Assembly: GCA_034521835.1 (NCBI GenBank)
Contig: JAXHMA010000003.1
Coordinates: forward strand, 1 to 64,000
Direction: 5' to 3'
Origin: JAMQKA01 sp034521835
Lineage (GTDB): Bacteria; Bacteroidota; Rhodothermia; Balneolales; Balneolaceae
Length of the DNA stretch: 64,000 nt
The notes beneath the pieces are model-generated. The model was given only the letters and a program-made list of their open reading frames with translations, did not search any database and was not told where the DNA came from. Shown one piece after another: positions 32,078 through 41,758 of the stretch. Position 1 is the stretch's first letter. Each line of letters starts with the position of its first letter. A program made the translations under genes and the position numbers.

Positions 32078-32692
32078 CTAGCGGGTGACGAAATCGTCTC
32101 CTAAAATTTGGTAGTTAATATTGAGATGCTCAAGGGAATCCAGCTTTGAGATACATTCATCGGCACCCGAGAGTGAACAACCCACCGTCATTGTTACATC
32201 AGCCAGGTATTGGGCGTCGAGCTCGATCAGCTTGAAACGGCTTTTGAGGCGTTCAATCTTATTCTGCTGAGCATAGGGATAGCTGATCTTAATATTTTTG
32301 GTGCGAACGACCGTCGCCAAATCCGCTTTATTAATGCACATTTCCGCGGCTAGACCATACGCCGCAATCAAACCAGACTTTCCCAGATTAGTTCCGCCAT
32401 AATAGCGCACCACAATCAGGGTGGCATTTATCAAATCAAATGATTTCAGCTTGTTCAGAATTGGCAGTCCGGCTGTGCCGCTGGGTTCGCCGTCGTCCTG
32501 GCTGAACTCTTGTAAGTTGATGGGATCCAGACGGTAGGCATAGCAGTGGTGGGTGGCATCCGAATGGTACGATTTCACCCTATCCAGAAATTTTCCGAAA
32601 GCAGCCAGGTTTTCGGTGGGATGCAGGTATCCTATAAATTTTGATCCCTTTTCTGTGTAAGTTTCTGAGGTTTCCGAATGTACCGTTTTCAA
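32078..32692 (-). CDS. YigZ / IMPACT family protein
   Basis: Intact, 204 residues. Conserved family segments are GSKFIGYLHP, DATHHCYAYR, DDGEPSGTAGLPIL and RYYGGTNLGKSGLIAAYG. The C-terminal ferredoxin-like domain (DUF1949-type) follows from about residue 135. Eukaryotic IMPACT modulates translation control; the bacterial role is not settled. Transcribed away from the sdh operon, with about 240 bases between the two starts that must hold both promoters. Confidence 0.92.
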   Translation of the reverse strand: MKTVHSETSETYTEKGSKFIGYLHPTENLAAFGKFLDRVKSYHSDATHHCYAYRLDPINLQEFSQDDGEPSGTAGLPILNKLKSFDLINATLIVVRYYGGTNLGKSGLIAAYGLAAEMCINKADLATVVRTKNIKISYPYAQQNKIERLKSRFKLIELDAQYLADVTMTVGCSLSGADECISKLDSLEHLNINYQILGDDFVTR

Positions 32693-32933
32693 TGGGATTG
32701 GGTAACGGGTTATCCTTGACTTGTATGAAGTTGTGGTAATTTTTTGAAGGTCTATAGTAAGAAATTTACAGTCCGTAATTTAGATTTTTTCTGAATAAGT
32801 AATTTGCTTTCTTTTCAAGCCTATAGTCTTGCCTTTTTATCTAATTCGCTTCATTTTTACACCGAGGAATGAAGGGGGCAGACATCTCGTTTCAGTAGCA
32901 GATTAATGAGTATAAATCACCGATCAGATTGCA

Positions 32934-33636
32934 ATGCCATCAATATTAAAAGCGCTAGAATCACAAGTTGGTAAGAAAATATTAACCGGGGTTACAGGCA
33001 TTGGCCTTATCCTTTTTATTATCGGGCACTTGTTGGGTAATCTTACCATTTTCGGTGATGCTCAGGCCTTCAATGAATACACTTACGCTCTTGAAAGTTT
33101 AGGGTGGATCCTCTACATCATTGAAGCGGTGCTGGTTGTGGGATTTCTGCTGCACGCCTACCTGGGTATCTCAATCTGGTGGAAACGCCGGAAGGCACGG
33201 CCAGAAGGATATAAAGCACAGAAGAGTAAAGGCGGTCCAAGCCATTTGAGCTGGGCGTCCAAGAGTATGATTTTTACAGGCATCGTCCTGCTGGTATTTC
33301 TGGTTATTCATATTGACACATTCAAATTCGGTGCCACCGATACTGTTACGTTGCCGAGTGGTGTAGAAGCGAAAGATCTGAAGGCTCTTGGTAATAGAAA
33401 AGTTCCAAAGTCCCCTGTACGCATTTGGGTACACTTTTGTAATGATTTTGTTAGGATTTCACCTTAAGCACGGCTTCTGGAGCGCCTTCACTTCTCTGAC
33501 GATGAAGCACAACAAGTTTTCTGGCATCATTTATTCAATTGGAGTCGTCTTTGCCGTACTTATGGCGGTCGGCTTCCTCTTTATTCCACTGTATATCTAT
33601 TTTACCGGCGGGCAAGGCGCCTTGATAACCCCTTGA
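32934..33636 (+). CDS. sdhC: Succinate dehydrogenase cytochrome b subunit, frameshifted
   Basis: One protein of about 230 residues in two frames, broken near 33410. It begins MPSILKALESQVGKKILTG with a membrane helix (LILFIIGHLLGNLTIF), further helices (ILYIIEAVLVVGFLLHAYLG, MIFTGIVLLVFLVIHI) and, after the break, FVMILLGFHLKHGFWSAF and GVVFAVLMAVGFLFIPLYIY. Histidines in GHLLGN, LLHAYL, VIHIDT and FHLKHG are haem-ligand candidates. This is the Bacteroidetes-type b558 subunit with five helices that replaces separate SdhC and SdhD. It anchors SdhAB to the membrane and passes electrons to menaquinone. It starts the sdhCAB operon. Confidence 0.9.
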
Positions 33637-33743
33637 CGGATTAACTGGGAAGACAGTTGGTATGGAAAAAGGCTCCTGCGAATGTTGTGAGGGCCTGAAT
33701 TCCAAATCAACTGGGTTCTAAACACAAATATGGAGTTCTATTC

Positions 33744-35662
33744 ATGAATCTAGATTCAAAAGTTCCATCTGGACCGCTAGAAGAAAAATGGTCCAACCAT
33801 TTGAATGACATTAATCTGGTTGCTCCCAACAACAAGCGCAAGCACAATGTGATCGTTGTAGGAACAGGCTTGGCTGGTGGAGCTGCAGCCGCTAGCTTGG
33901 CCGAATTGGGCTATAACGTAAAAAGCTTTTGTATCCAGGATTCCGCCCGGCGAGCCCACAGTATCGCAGCTCAGGGCGGGATTAACGCGGCCAAAAACTA
34001 TCCCAATGACGGGGATACCATCTGGCGGTTGTTTTACGATACGCTCAAGGGCGGCGATTACCGATCACGAGAATCCAACACCTATCGGCTGGCGGAGATC
34101 TCCAACGAAATTATTGACCAGGCTGTAGCACAGGGTGTGCCCTTTGCGCGAGAATACGGCGGTTTGCTGGCTAATCGCTCATTCGGTGGAGCGCAGGTAT
34201 CCCGAACATTTTACGCCCGTGGTCAAACAGGCCAGCAGCTGTTGCTGGGAGCCTACCAGGCGATGATGCGCCAGGTTTATGAAGGGAAAATTGATTATCA
34301 TCCCCGCCAGGAAATGCTGGATCTGGTGCTGATCGACGGCAAGGCGCGCGGCATCGTTATCCGAGATTTAGTTTCCGGCGAGATTCAGCGATGGAAAGCC
34401 GATGCGGTAGTACTGGCCACCGGTGGCTATGGAAATGTGTTTTACCTTTCTACCAATGCCAAGAATTCCAACGTAACGGCGGCATGGCGCTGTCATAAAC
34501 GGGGCGCAACGTTTGCAAATCCCTGCTACGTGCAGATTCATCCCACCTGTATTCCGGTGTCTGGCGACTACCAATCCAAGCTCACTCTGATGAGCGAAAG
34601 TCTCCGTAATGATGGCCGTGTATGGGTACCCAAAGACAAAAATGATGATCGTCCGCCCAACCAGATTCCAGATGAAGAACGGTATTATTACCTGGAAGAG
34701 CGGTACCCCAGCTTCGGAAACCTGGTGCCGCGCGATGTGGCCTCCCGAAATGCCAAAAATATATGCGATGACGGCATGGGCGTAGGTCCATCGGGCCGGG
34801 CCGTCTATCTCGATTTCCGTGATGCTATTAAGCGCGACGGCCGGAAAACAGTTGAAGAGAAGTATGGGAACCTCTTCGATATGTATGAAAATATCACCGG
34901 TGATAATCCCTACGAAGTGCCGATGCGGATTTTCCCCGCTGTGCACTACACGATGGGTGGGCTCTGGGTTGATTATAACCTGATGAGCAATGTGCCGGGA
35001 CTTTTTGTAGCGGGCGAGGCGAACTTCTCGGATCACGGGCCAACCGCCTCGGCGCAAGTGCCTTGATGCAGGGACTTTCAGACGGTTACTTTATCATCCC
35101 TTATACCATCGGTAATTATATTGCCGGAAACGATCTGGCAGATACAGATACCAAGCATGAGGCCTTCGATGAGGCCGCGAAAAATGCGCAGGACCATATC
35201 GACAAGCTGTTGAATGTTGATGGTGACAAGAGCGTGATTGAGTACCATCGTGAACTCGGCCAGATTATGTGGGATAAAGTCGGTATTGTCCGTAATGAAG
35301 AAAATCTGAAAGAAGCTATTGAGGAGATCCGTGAGTTGCGTGAGGACTTCTGGCAAAATGTGCGCGTACCCGGAGAAGCTGCTAATTACAATAAGTATTT
35401 AGAATTTGCCGGTCGTGTGGCCGACTTCCTGGAGCTGGGCGAGCTGATGGCGGAAGACGCCCTTGATCGCGACGAGTCAGCTGGCTGCCACCTGCGCGAG
35501 GAGCACCAAACAGAAGAAGGGGAAGCCTTACGTAATGACGAAGATTATTCCTACGTAGCGGCCTGGGAGTTCAAAGATCTGAACGGCAAACTGAACGAAG
35601 AACTCCACAAAGAAAACCTCGAATTCGAATTTGTAGAGTTAAAACAACGAAGTTATAAATAG
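33744..35662 (+). CDS. sdhA: Succinate dehydrogenase flavoprotein subunit, frameshifted
   Basis: About 640 residues in two frames. The FAD-binding start is GTGLAGGAAAASLAELG; then AHSIAAQGGINAAKNY, HPTCIPVSG and AVHYTMGGLWVDYN. The break is at 35038-35042: adding one G to ACGGGCC restores the family motif DHGANRLGASALMQGL, so a homopolymer loss is very likely. It oxidises succinate to fumarate in the TCA cycle and carries covalent FAD. It follows sdhC by about 107 bases and is followed by a dispersed inverted repeat and then sdhB. Confidence 0.95.
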
Positions 35663-35752
35663 AACACGGATGACGCGGATTATGCGGATAATCACAGATT
35701 ATTTAATCCGCGAAAATCTGAGAAATCAGTGTTATCCGCGTTCCTTCAAATA
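35663..35752. repeat. Dispersed REP-like inverted repeat between sdhA and sdhB
   Basis: The spacer consists of alternating GCGGAT and ATCCGC units: ACACGGATGACGCGGATTAT on the left and GTTATCCGCGTTCC on the right, forming an imperfect palindrome of about 85 bases. Similar elements are scattered in intergenic regions of many Bacteroidetes genomes (my recollection). It lies inside the sdh operon, so it will be in the transcript and could fold between the two genes. Confidence 0.65.
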
Positions 35753-35762
35753 GATTAGAATT

Positions 35763-36530
35763 ATGGCAGCAGAGACAATGACCATACACCTTAAGATCTG
35801 GCGGCAGGATGGGCCTGACCAGCCTGGCCAGCTTGTGGATTATACCCTTGATGATGTTAATGAGCATATGTCCTTTTTGGAGATGCTGGACGTGCTCAAC
35901 GAAAAATTGGTGGCCGAGGGCAAGATACCCGTCGAGTTTGATTATGACTGCCGGGAAGGCATCTGCGGTTCCTGTAACCTGGTGATCAACGGTACAGCAC
36001 ACGGACCCAAGGCGATGACCTGCACCTGCCAGCTCCATATGCGTAATTACGATGACGGCGATACCATCGTGATAGAGCCGTTCCGTGCCAAGGCTTTCCC
36101 GGTTATCAAGGATCTGGTGGTTGATCGCAGTGCGTTCGATCGCATCATCGAAGCAGGGGGATATGTATCCACCAAAACAGGTTCCGCCCCAGAAGCGAAT
36201 TTAATTCCTATTGAAAAGTCAACTGCTGATACGGCCTTTGATTATGCTACGTGCATCGGCTGTGGCGCGTGTGTGGCGGCTTGCCCAAACTCCTCCGCCT
36301 CGCTGTTCACCGGTGCCAAGCTAGCCCACCTGAACCGCCTGCCACAGGGAGAGCCTGAGAAAAAACAACGCACGGTAGCCATGGTTGAGCAGATGGAAGA
36401 TGAAGGTTTCGGCGACTGCTCCAACTATGCCGAATGTGAGGCTGTTTGTCCGGTAGGGATTTCGATTTCCGCCATCGCCGAGATGCGCGCAAATTACATG
36501 AAAGCTGTTTTCGCGGGTACTGAGGCCTAG
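35763..36530 (+). CDS. sdhB: Succinate dehydrogenase iron-sulfur subunit
   Basis: Intact, 255 residues. [2Fe-2S] motif CREGICGSCNLVING with the later cysteine in MTCTCQ; [4Fe-4S] motif CIGCGACVAACP; [3Fe-4S] motif CEAVCPVGI. It passes electrons from the flavoprotein to the cytochrome b subunit. It is the last gene of sdhCAB, followed by a terminator. Confidence 0.97.
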   Translation: MAAETMTIHLKIWRQDGPDQPGQLVDYTLDDVNEHMSFLEMLDVLNEKLVAEGKIPVEFDYDCREGICGSCNLVINGTAHGPKAMTCTCQLHMRNYDDGDTIVIEPFRAKAFPVIKDLVVDRSAFDRIIEAGGYVSTKTGSAPEANLIPIEKSTADTAFDYATCIGCGACVAACPNSSASLFTGAKLAHLNRLPQGEPEKKQRTVAMVEQMEDEGFGDCSNYAECEAVCPVGISISAIAEMRANYMKAVFAGTEA

Positions 36531-36555
36531 ACACGATACACAGATTCAGAAACTA

Positions 36556-36592
36556 CAGGGATGGTTTCCATTATGGGGATCATCCCTTTTTT
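36556..36592 (+). terminator. Terminator after sdhB
   Basis: GGGATG (36558-36563) pairs with CATCCC (36581-36586), followed by T6 on the plus strand. It lies about 25 bases past the sdhB stop. Confidence 0.75.
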
Positions 36593-36621
36593 GTTTGGGT
36601 ATCGATTTCGTTTAAACGAAA

Positions 36622-36735
36622 GTGTCATCCTGAACTCGTTTTCAGGATCTCGTAAAGCTCAGAAATGTTGATATGGATTGTAAGTAGAACAAAGCTGACA
36701 GGCCCTGAGATCCCGGATCGGGCTTGCAACATCGA
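36622..36735. repeat. Dispersed TCATCCTGAA-type repeat with hairpin
   Basis: The segment GTGTCATCCTGAACTCG contains a perfect stem TCCTGAA (36628-36634) / TTCAGGA (36641-36647) with a 6-base loop, followed by a degenerate partner (CCTGAGATCCCGGATCGGG near 36701-36720). This is the look of a well-known scattered intergenic repeat in Bacteroidetes and relatives. It sits just beside the cassette-like insertion. Confidence 0.6.
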
Positions 36736-36831
36736 TTTGTACTTACCAAACGGGAGTACAACTCCCTCCGCCCCTTGCGTTAATAGTATTGCGAGTCCAT
36801 CTTTCACTAATCAAAAAGTGGTGAGAGATTT

Positions 36832-36944
36832 CTTATAACGACATTGCGCATAAAACAATTTTGATTTGTTAAATACCGAACGGAATAGCTTGCAACTGCC
36901 AAAAGCTGGCAAGACTTGGCGAGGCAGTCCTTAATGCGGGTGAT
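36832..36944. repeat. attC-like palindromic repeat, copy A (behind RAMA gene)
   Basis: Left end CTTATAACGACATTGCGCAT and right end TTGGCGAGGCAGTCCTTAAT then GCGGGTGATA, close to the three copies at 61.6, 62.7 and 63.5 kb. It starts 7 bases past the stop of the 36952-37884 gene, as in the array. The right end (GTGATACC) is one base off GTTATACC. On the gene strand its outer end reads GTTATAAG, the same 8 bases found at the other boundary of the insertion at 37909-37916. Confidence 0.6.
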
Positions 36945-36951
36945 ACCAAAG

Positions 36952-37884
36952 TTACTCATGTTGTTGGAGATATTCTTCTCGTAAATCAGCAAGAAGTTTT
37001 CCTTCTTTTGTTTTCCAGCTTGTCCAACCATTAACGGTTTGACGATCACTTCCAGCATCTTGAATACCTGCTAAGGCAGCATAACTTGGACTGCTAAATT
37101 TTTGCCCCAACAATTCCAAAGAGCCGTCATCATGAATCAAAGCTGTATATCTTTTTTGTTCTCCATTTCTTGGTCTGTAGTCCATAATTAACTGTGTGTT
37201 TTCTGAAATGAAGCCTTTTTCAATCAAGTCTGATATTGATACATCATACCGTGTTATATCTTGGTTGGATTCATCAACTCCATCTTCTTTTTCAGTATCA
37301 ATTTCGGGTTTAAATTCTTCGGGGAATTCATAAATAATGTTTGAAGTGTTTTTAAACTCAATGAATTTCGAAATAACCCACAGTTTTACATTGTACTTTA
37401 ATGTCCTCGCCCATTCTTTTAAATCAGATGAAATACTGTCTATAGGGACTCCAATTATCGGTTCTTTTTCTAAAATATCTTGAATGACTTTTCTAACATT
37501 TAATTCTTCAATACCCAATTCTTGAAATTTCTCTTTTGTTGTTTCATCATTTGAATAAGTTGCAACAGCTAAATCTTGGATAACTTTTCTGGAATAGGGT
37601 TGAAGGGAGGCAATAACTTGTTTAGATACCTGGGGAGCAATATGGTTCCAAACGGTATGGTGTAATAATTCAGCTTCAACCAAATACCACTTTCTTGATG
37701 CCAAGTCTATAGCAAATCCATCAGGGATAGTTCCTGCGCCATCACAAGTTTTGATTTTCTTTTTCGGCAAATAAATAGAAGAAGGACCAAAAATATGCTC
37801 GTAGTTATCTATGATGACTTGCTCAAGTTCAGCTTCATTATCAAACGGTGACTTGATGAATTTTCTATCATTTAAAATCAGCAT
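36952..37884 (-). CDS. Nuclease-like protein with C-terminal RAMA domain
   Basis: Intact, 310 residues. The N-terminal part resembles a PD-(D/E)XK nuclease core: acidic residue near E20, D55 in TIPDGFAID, and E70-A-E72 in WYLVEAELL, although the usual lysine is replaced. The C-terminal region from about residue 220 (LIEKGFISENTQLI, IHDDGSLELLG, FSSPSYAALAG, NGWTSWKT) matches the RAMA domain found with restriction enzymes and methylases and thought to read DNA. A restriction or defence role is likely but inferred. The gene lies between sdhB and hisS, is more A/T-rich than both, and with its 3' repeat looks like a captured cassette. Confidence 0.7.
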   Translation of the reverse strand: MLILNDRKFIKSPFDNEAELEQVIIDNYEHIFGPSSIYLPKKKIKTCDGAGTIPDGFAIDLASRKWYLVEAELLHHTVWNHIAPQVSKQVIASLQPYSRKVIQDLAVATYSNDETTKEKFQELGIEELNVRKVIQDILEKEPIIGVPIDSISSDLKEWARTLKYNVKLWVISKFIEFKNTSNIIYEFPEEFKPEIDTEKEDGVDESNQDITRYDVSISDLIEKGFISENTQLIMDYRPRNGEQKRYTALIHDDGSLELLGQKFSSPSYAALAGIQDAGSDRQTVNGWTSWKTKEGKLLADLREEYLQQHE

Positions 37885-37908
37885 TTAATGTTGATTACTT
37901 TAACTTTG

Positions 37909-37916
37909 CTTATAAC
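37909..37916. other. Insertion boundary: 8-bp direct repeat of copy A end
   Basis: CTTATAAC here is identical to 36832-36839. On the minus strand both read GTTATAAG, which fits the GTT-purine type cut site used for integron cassettes. This site includes the stop codon of hisS (TTATAA gives Leu-stop), so hisS now ends in sequence shared with the inserted unit. Confidence 0.55.
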
Positions 37917-39176
37917 CTTTTCTTCAACCGCGCAAAAATATCTTCCAGCGGCAGCTGATTTTCCTCGCTGGCCTCCATATCCCGAAAAGTAAACTTGCCT
38001 TCCTTTAGCTCATTTCCGCCTACGATAATAGTATAACGCGCGTTTTCTCGATCAGCATCTTTCATCTGAGATTTGATGGATCGCCCGGCATAATCCATTT
38101 GTCGCAGAAAATCCTTTCTTGCGGAATTTAGGGAGCTGCTGAATGGCCCAATTCTGCGCCTCCTCACCGATCGTGACAATATAAACATCCACCGATTTCG
38201 GCTCAGAGAGCTTAATATCCAGCTCATCACAGGCCAGTATCAGGCGCTCAATGCCTGCAGCAAATCCAACAGCCGGTGTAGGTTGCCCGCCCACTTCTTC
38301 CACCAGCAGGTCATACCGTCCTCCACCAGCCAGGGCATCTTGTGCTCCCAAATCCGGACTGATTAGCTCAAAAGCGGTGCGGGTATAGTAATCTAGTCCA
38401 CGCACCAAGTGGGGATCTTCCAGGTAGGATATATCTAGTTCGTCAAGATATTGCTTTACTTTCGTGTAATGATCAGGTCGATTCATCGTTCAAAAATTCG
38501 CTGATTACCGGCGCATCTTCAATAAACGGCTGATCCTCTTCCTCTTTGGAGTCAAGAATGCGAAGTGGATTTTCTCAAGCCTGTTCTGAGAAATCTCGCT
38601 CAGCTCATCTTTGTAGGGTGTAAAATAATCGATCAGCGCCTCCTTGTAGGCTTGGCGGCTTTCGGGATCTCCCACAGAATTAATCTTCAGGCTGGTGTTG
38701 GAGATGCCTACCCGGTCGTAAATACTCATCATCAGCGCCATGCACTCTACATCGGCAACGGGATCGTCACTACCTAGGATTTCGGCACCGAACTGGTGGA
38801 ACTGCCGCTGGCGTCCTTTTTGGGGCTTCTCGGCGCGGAACATCGGTCCAATGTAATACAAATTTTGGGTGCCGCCGCGTTGTTCAAGGTGATGCTCCAC
38901 GAAGGCTCGTACCACTGGCGCGGTGCATTCGGGGCGCAGAACATACTGGTCATCGCCCCGCTCAAAGGCAAACATCTCCTTTGAAACGATATCCGTCAAC
39001 TGGCCGATTCCGCGGGCGATCAGCTCGGTTTGCTCAAGAATAGGAGTGCGGATCTCTTCAAAATTAAACTTTTGGGCTTCTTCGTGGATAATGCGTTCGA
39101 TGGTTTGCCATTTTTCAACTTCACCGGGAAGGATATCAACCATCCCAACATGCGTACGATATTTCGGTTGCGCCAT
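37910..39176 (-). CDS. hisS: Histidyl-tRNA synthetase, frameshifted
   Basis: Three frames, breaks near 38570, 38480 and 38110. The first is a lost A in an A4 run: adding it turns LEKIHFAF into LEKNPLRILDSKEEED, the expected sequence. Class II motifs are present: motif 2 YYIGPMFRAEKPQKGRQRQF, HisA RGLDYYTRTAFEL, and GGGRYDLL with motif 3 PAVGFAAGIERL. The C-terminal anticodon-binding domain (VDVYIVTIGEEAQ) is also shifted. An essential enzyme, so real inactivation is improbable. Its stop codon lies in the 8-bp repeat flanking the RAMA cassette. Confidence 0.95.
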
Positions 39177-39331
39177 GAATCGATTTGTATATAAATTGGG
39201 TTGAATTTCTGGTCAAAGATAACAGAGGCTGGGCAGAATATCTTATAAGAAAAGTTATAATCCTGCTATGGGGAAGCCTCAAGATACTAAACTTTTAAAA
39301 ACGGTTTTTATCAGGATTTTGGCCGTAACCC

Positions 39332-40325
39332 TTACATCCCGGTAAGTATAATCTTGCCTGTGTTTTTGTTATTGGCCATCCGTTGGTGTGCCTCCTCAAC
39401 GTTCTCCCATTTGTAAACCGAATCTATTACGGGATGGATTACTTCACGTTCAAATAGTTCATGAGTATGGGTATAGAATTTCATCGGACAGAGAGATTTT
39501 ATACTCAACCGGACGCGACCGCAGGGTAGTGCCTTTCACCGAAAGACGTTTGCGCAAAATCGGGATAAGACTCATTTTTTTTACCTTGTGGCCGCCCAGC
39601 ATGGATAGAGGATGACAAGACGTCCGTCTTGAGCAAGCACGCTCATATTTTGATTCCAATAAGATCCCCCAATAAAATCTACTATGAGATCTATCTCATC
39701 CGAACCGATGTCTGATTCAATTGCTTCGGGGAAATCTACTTTCTGGTAATTATAGGTGAAATCGGCCCCTAGTTTTTCAGCAGCCTTCAGCTTTCGTTCT
39801 TTGCCTGCCGTTGCCAATATCCGGGTATTAAAAAGGTTTTTACACAGCTGAATAGCCGAGGTGCCCACCCCGCTTCCGGCTGCGTGTATAAGCACTGTTT
39901 CCTTATTCTGGACAGTGCCCACCCACTTTAATGCCTGGTAAGCTGTTAAGAATGTTTCGGGAATGGCGGCAGCTTCTTCGAAGGATAAGTTTTCAGGGAT
40001 CGGCATTGCCATGTCTTCAGGGACGGTACAGAAATTCTGCATAACCCCCGCCCGGGAGCAGGGAAAAGACAAAATCACCCGGCTGCCAGCGCAATACTTC
40101 AGCCCCGACTTTCTCCACTACTCCGGCCATCTCCAATCCCAGGATTTTGCTCGCTCCTTCGGGTACAGGGTAATTACCTTTACGTTGCAAGAGGCTTCCC
40201 GCCCGATTAAGAGCTGTTGCCTCAACTTTTACCAATATTTCATGTTCTGCAGGAGCCGGAGTAGGAACTTCCTGGATTTCAAGCGTTGAGTTTTTTCCGG
40301 GGTTAATTACGTTGATGGCCTTCAT
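39332..40325 (-). CDS. NAD(P)H:quinone oxidoreductase, PIG3-like, frameshifted
   Basis: About 325 residues in at least three frames, breaks near 40040, 39595 and 39470. Start MKAINVINPGKNSTLEIQEV; GroES-like domain with VEATALNRAGSLLQRKGNYP; Rossmann domain with LIHAAGSGVGTSAIQLCK and FIGGSYWNQNM; the PIG3-type stretch IPILRKRLSVKGTTLRSRP; and the C-terminus HELFEREVIHPVIDSVYKWE ending at the TAA at 39332-39334. No zinc ligands. It reduces quinones with NADPH in one-electron or two-electron steps. Confidence 0.85.
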
Positions 40326-40391
40326 GTAAATCGGTACCTTCTTTTAGCATTTTTAGAAAAAGAACATAATAAAATTTACGGATTTATTGAG

Positions 40392-41039
40392 ATGACCGAC
40401 ATTACCGGGCTTAATTGCGTTTTGGTACTGGCTCCCCACACAGACGATGCAGAGCTGGGGTGCGGCGGCACCCTTGTGCGGATGCTGGAAAATGATGTGG
40501 AAGTGCATGTAGCCGCTTTTTCAACGGCCCGGGCCTCTCTGCCGCCTGGCAGTGATCCCGATCTGCTGCGCAAGGAGTTCAATGCCGCGATGGATATGCT
40601 CGGCATACCCGAGAAGCGACGCTATATTTACGATTACCAAGTGCGAAAGCTGAACTATTCGCGACAGGAGGTACTGGAGGAACTGGTAAAGTTAAAAAAA
40701 GAAATTCAGCCTGAAATGGTGCTTCTGCCTTCCGGGAGCGACTTACACCAGGATCACCAAGTTGTGAATAATGAGGGACTTCGAGCATTTAAGGAGATTA
40801 GCGTGTGGGGCTACGAACTTCCGTGGAATCACATCACATTTTCAGCGCAGGCATTCGTTACCCTGAGGCCGGCACACATTGATAAAAAGTGGGAGATCCT
40901 TAAGCTCTACAAATCACAGGTGGAAAAGAACCGTAATTATTTTACGGAAGAGTTTATAAGGGGACTGGCTAAAGTACGGGGCGTACAGGTGAAATCAGAT
41001 TATGCTGAGGCCTTTGAAGTGATTCGCGTAAAGTGGTGA
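40392..41039 (+). CDS. PIG-L/LmbE family deacetylase
   Basis: Intact, 215 residues. The metal site motif is LAPHTDDAELGCGGTL (family form AHPDDE), with a second metal histidine likely in SGSDLHQDHQVVNN. Members remove N-acetyl groups from amino sugars or related conjugates. It is on the plus strand and meets the sulfotransferase/glycan cluster tail to tail (WbqC ends at 41049), so it may act on the same surface glycan, though it is not in that operon. Confidence 0.9.
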   Translation: MTDITGLNCVLVLAPHTDDAELGCGGTLVRMLENDVEVHVAAFSTARASLPPGSDPDLLRKEFNAAMDMLGIPEKRRYIYDYQVRKLNYSRQEVLEELVKLKKEIQPEMVLLPSGSDLHQDHQVVNNEGLRAFKEISVWGYELPWNHITFSAQAFVTLRPAHIDKKWEILKLYKSQVEKNRNYFTEEFIRGLAKVRGVQVKSDYAEAFEVIRVKW

Positions 41040-41048
41040 TTTAAGTGC

Positions 41049-41758
41049 TCACTGTTTGCCGAAGAGAATGCGTTTGCTTTCCGGACCACAGTTAAAAAGC
41101 AGATCAATGATAGATAGGTGACTTTCGAAGCCATTCCACAGCTGTGGATATCTGGGATGGTCAAACTTGCTATAGCGCAGTTCAATGCCGTTTTCGTTCA
41201 GCAGCTCCTCATCGTTATATTCCTTGCCTCCCCGGTGCCTGATAGATAGATGTCTGACTCAAGACGATTACAGATGTCAATAATTAGCTCTGTTTTATCT
41301 CCAAAGTCATCTGGCAGGTTGGACAGTCGTACCAGGCGCGTGTCTATTGCCAGGTACTCGGCGATGGTTGTAATCAGGTCGATATTCAGTTCTACGAAGT
41401 CGATATGTTTCTCGATCTTTTCCTCCATAAATGGATATATTTCGTCGTAATAGCCAGCCTTTTTGTAGTTCATCTGCAGGGTCCGCAGGTGTTTCCGCTT
41501 CCACTTTGTGCTGGCAAATTCAACCTCCGTATAGGGAACTTTGCCTTTTTCACCGGAAGGGGTTGAGATCGGGATAGTCAGCCATGTAGTGCCATTATGC
41601 GTTTTCACCTTGTTGCGGTTGGCGTAACTTTGGCCCCGCGGGTATTGAACAGCGTCTAAAAGCACGAAAATATCGCTCTCCCGCATCTTATGGAAATACC
41701 CCAGCCAGGGGATGTAATTCGGCTGATGGATGGCGACAATCGGTGAATCAATAGGCAT
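41049..41758 (-). CDS. WbqC family protein, frameshifted
   Basis: Intact N-terminal frame from 41758 with IVAIHQPNYIPWLGYFHKM, the WbqC signature, and YANRNKVKTHNGTTWLTIPI. The frame shifts near 41235; the C-terminus GIELRYSKFDHPRYPQLW ... RILFGKQ ends at 41049. About 235 residues, as expected. WbqC-like proteins occur in O-antigen and polysaccharide loci and may transfer an amino sugar modification; the reaction is not firmly known. It abuts the sulfotransferase gene (stop 41759), so both are translated together. Confidence 0.87.

Noticed and set aside
34368..35057. Minus-strand ORF of 229 residues
   Set aside because: Antisense of sdhA; sdhA motifs on the plus strand are decisive.
36807..37058. 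Minus-strand ORF of 83 residues over copy A
   Set aside because: It overlaps the 3' end of the RAMA gene and runs through the repeat, so it is a chance frame.
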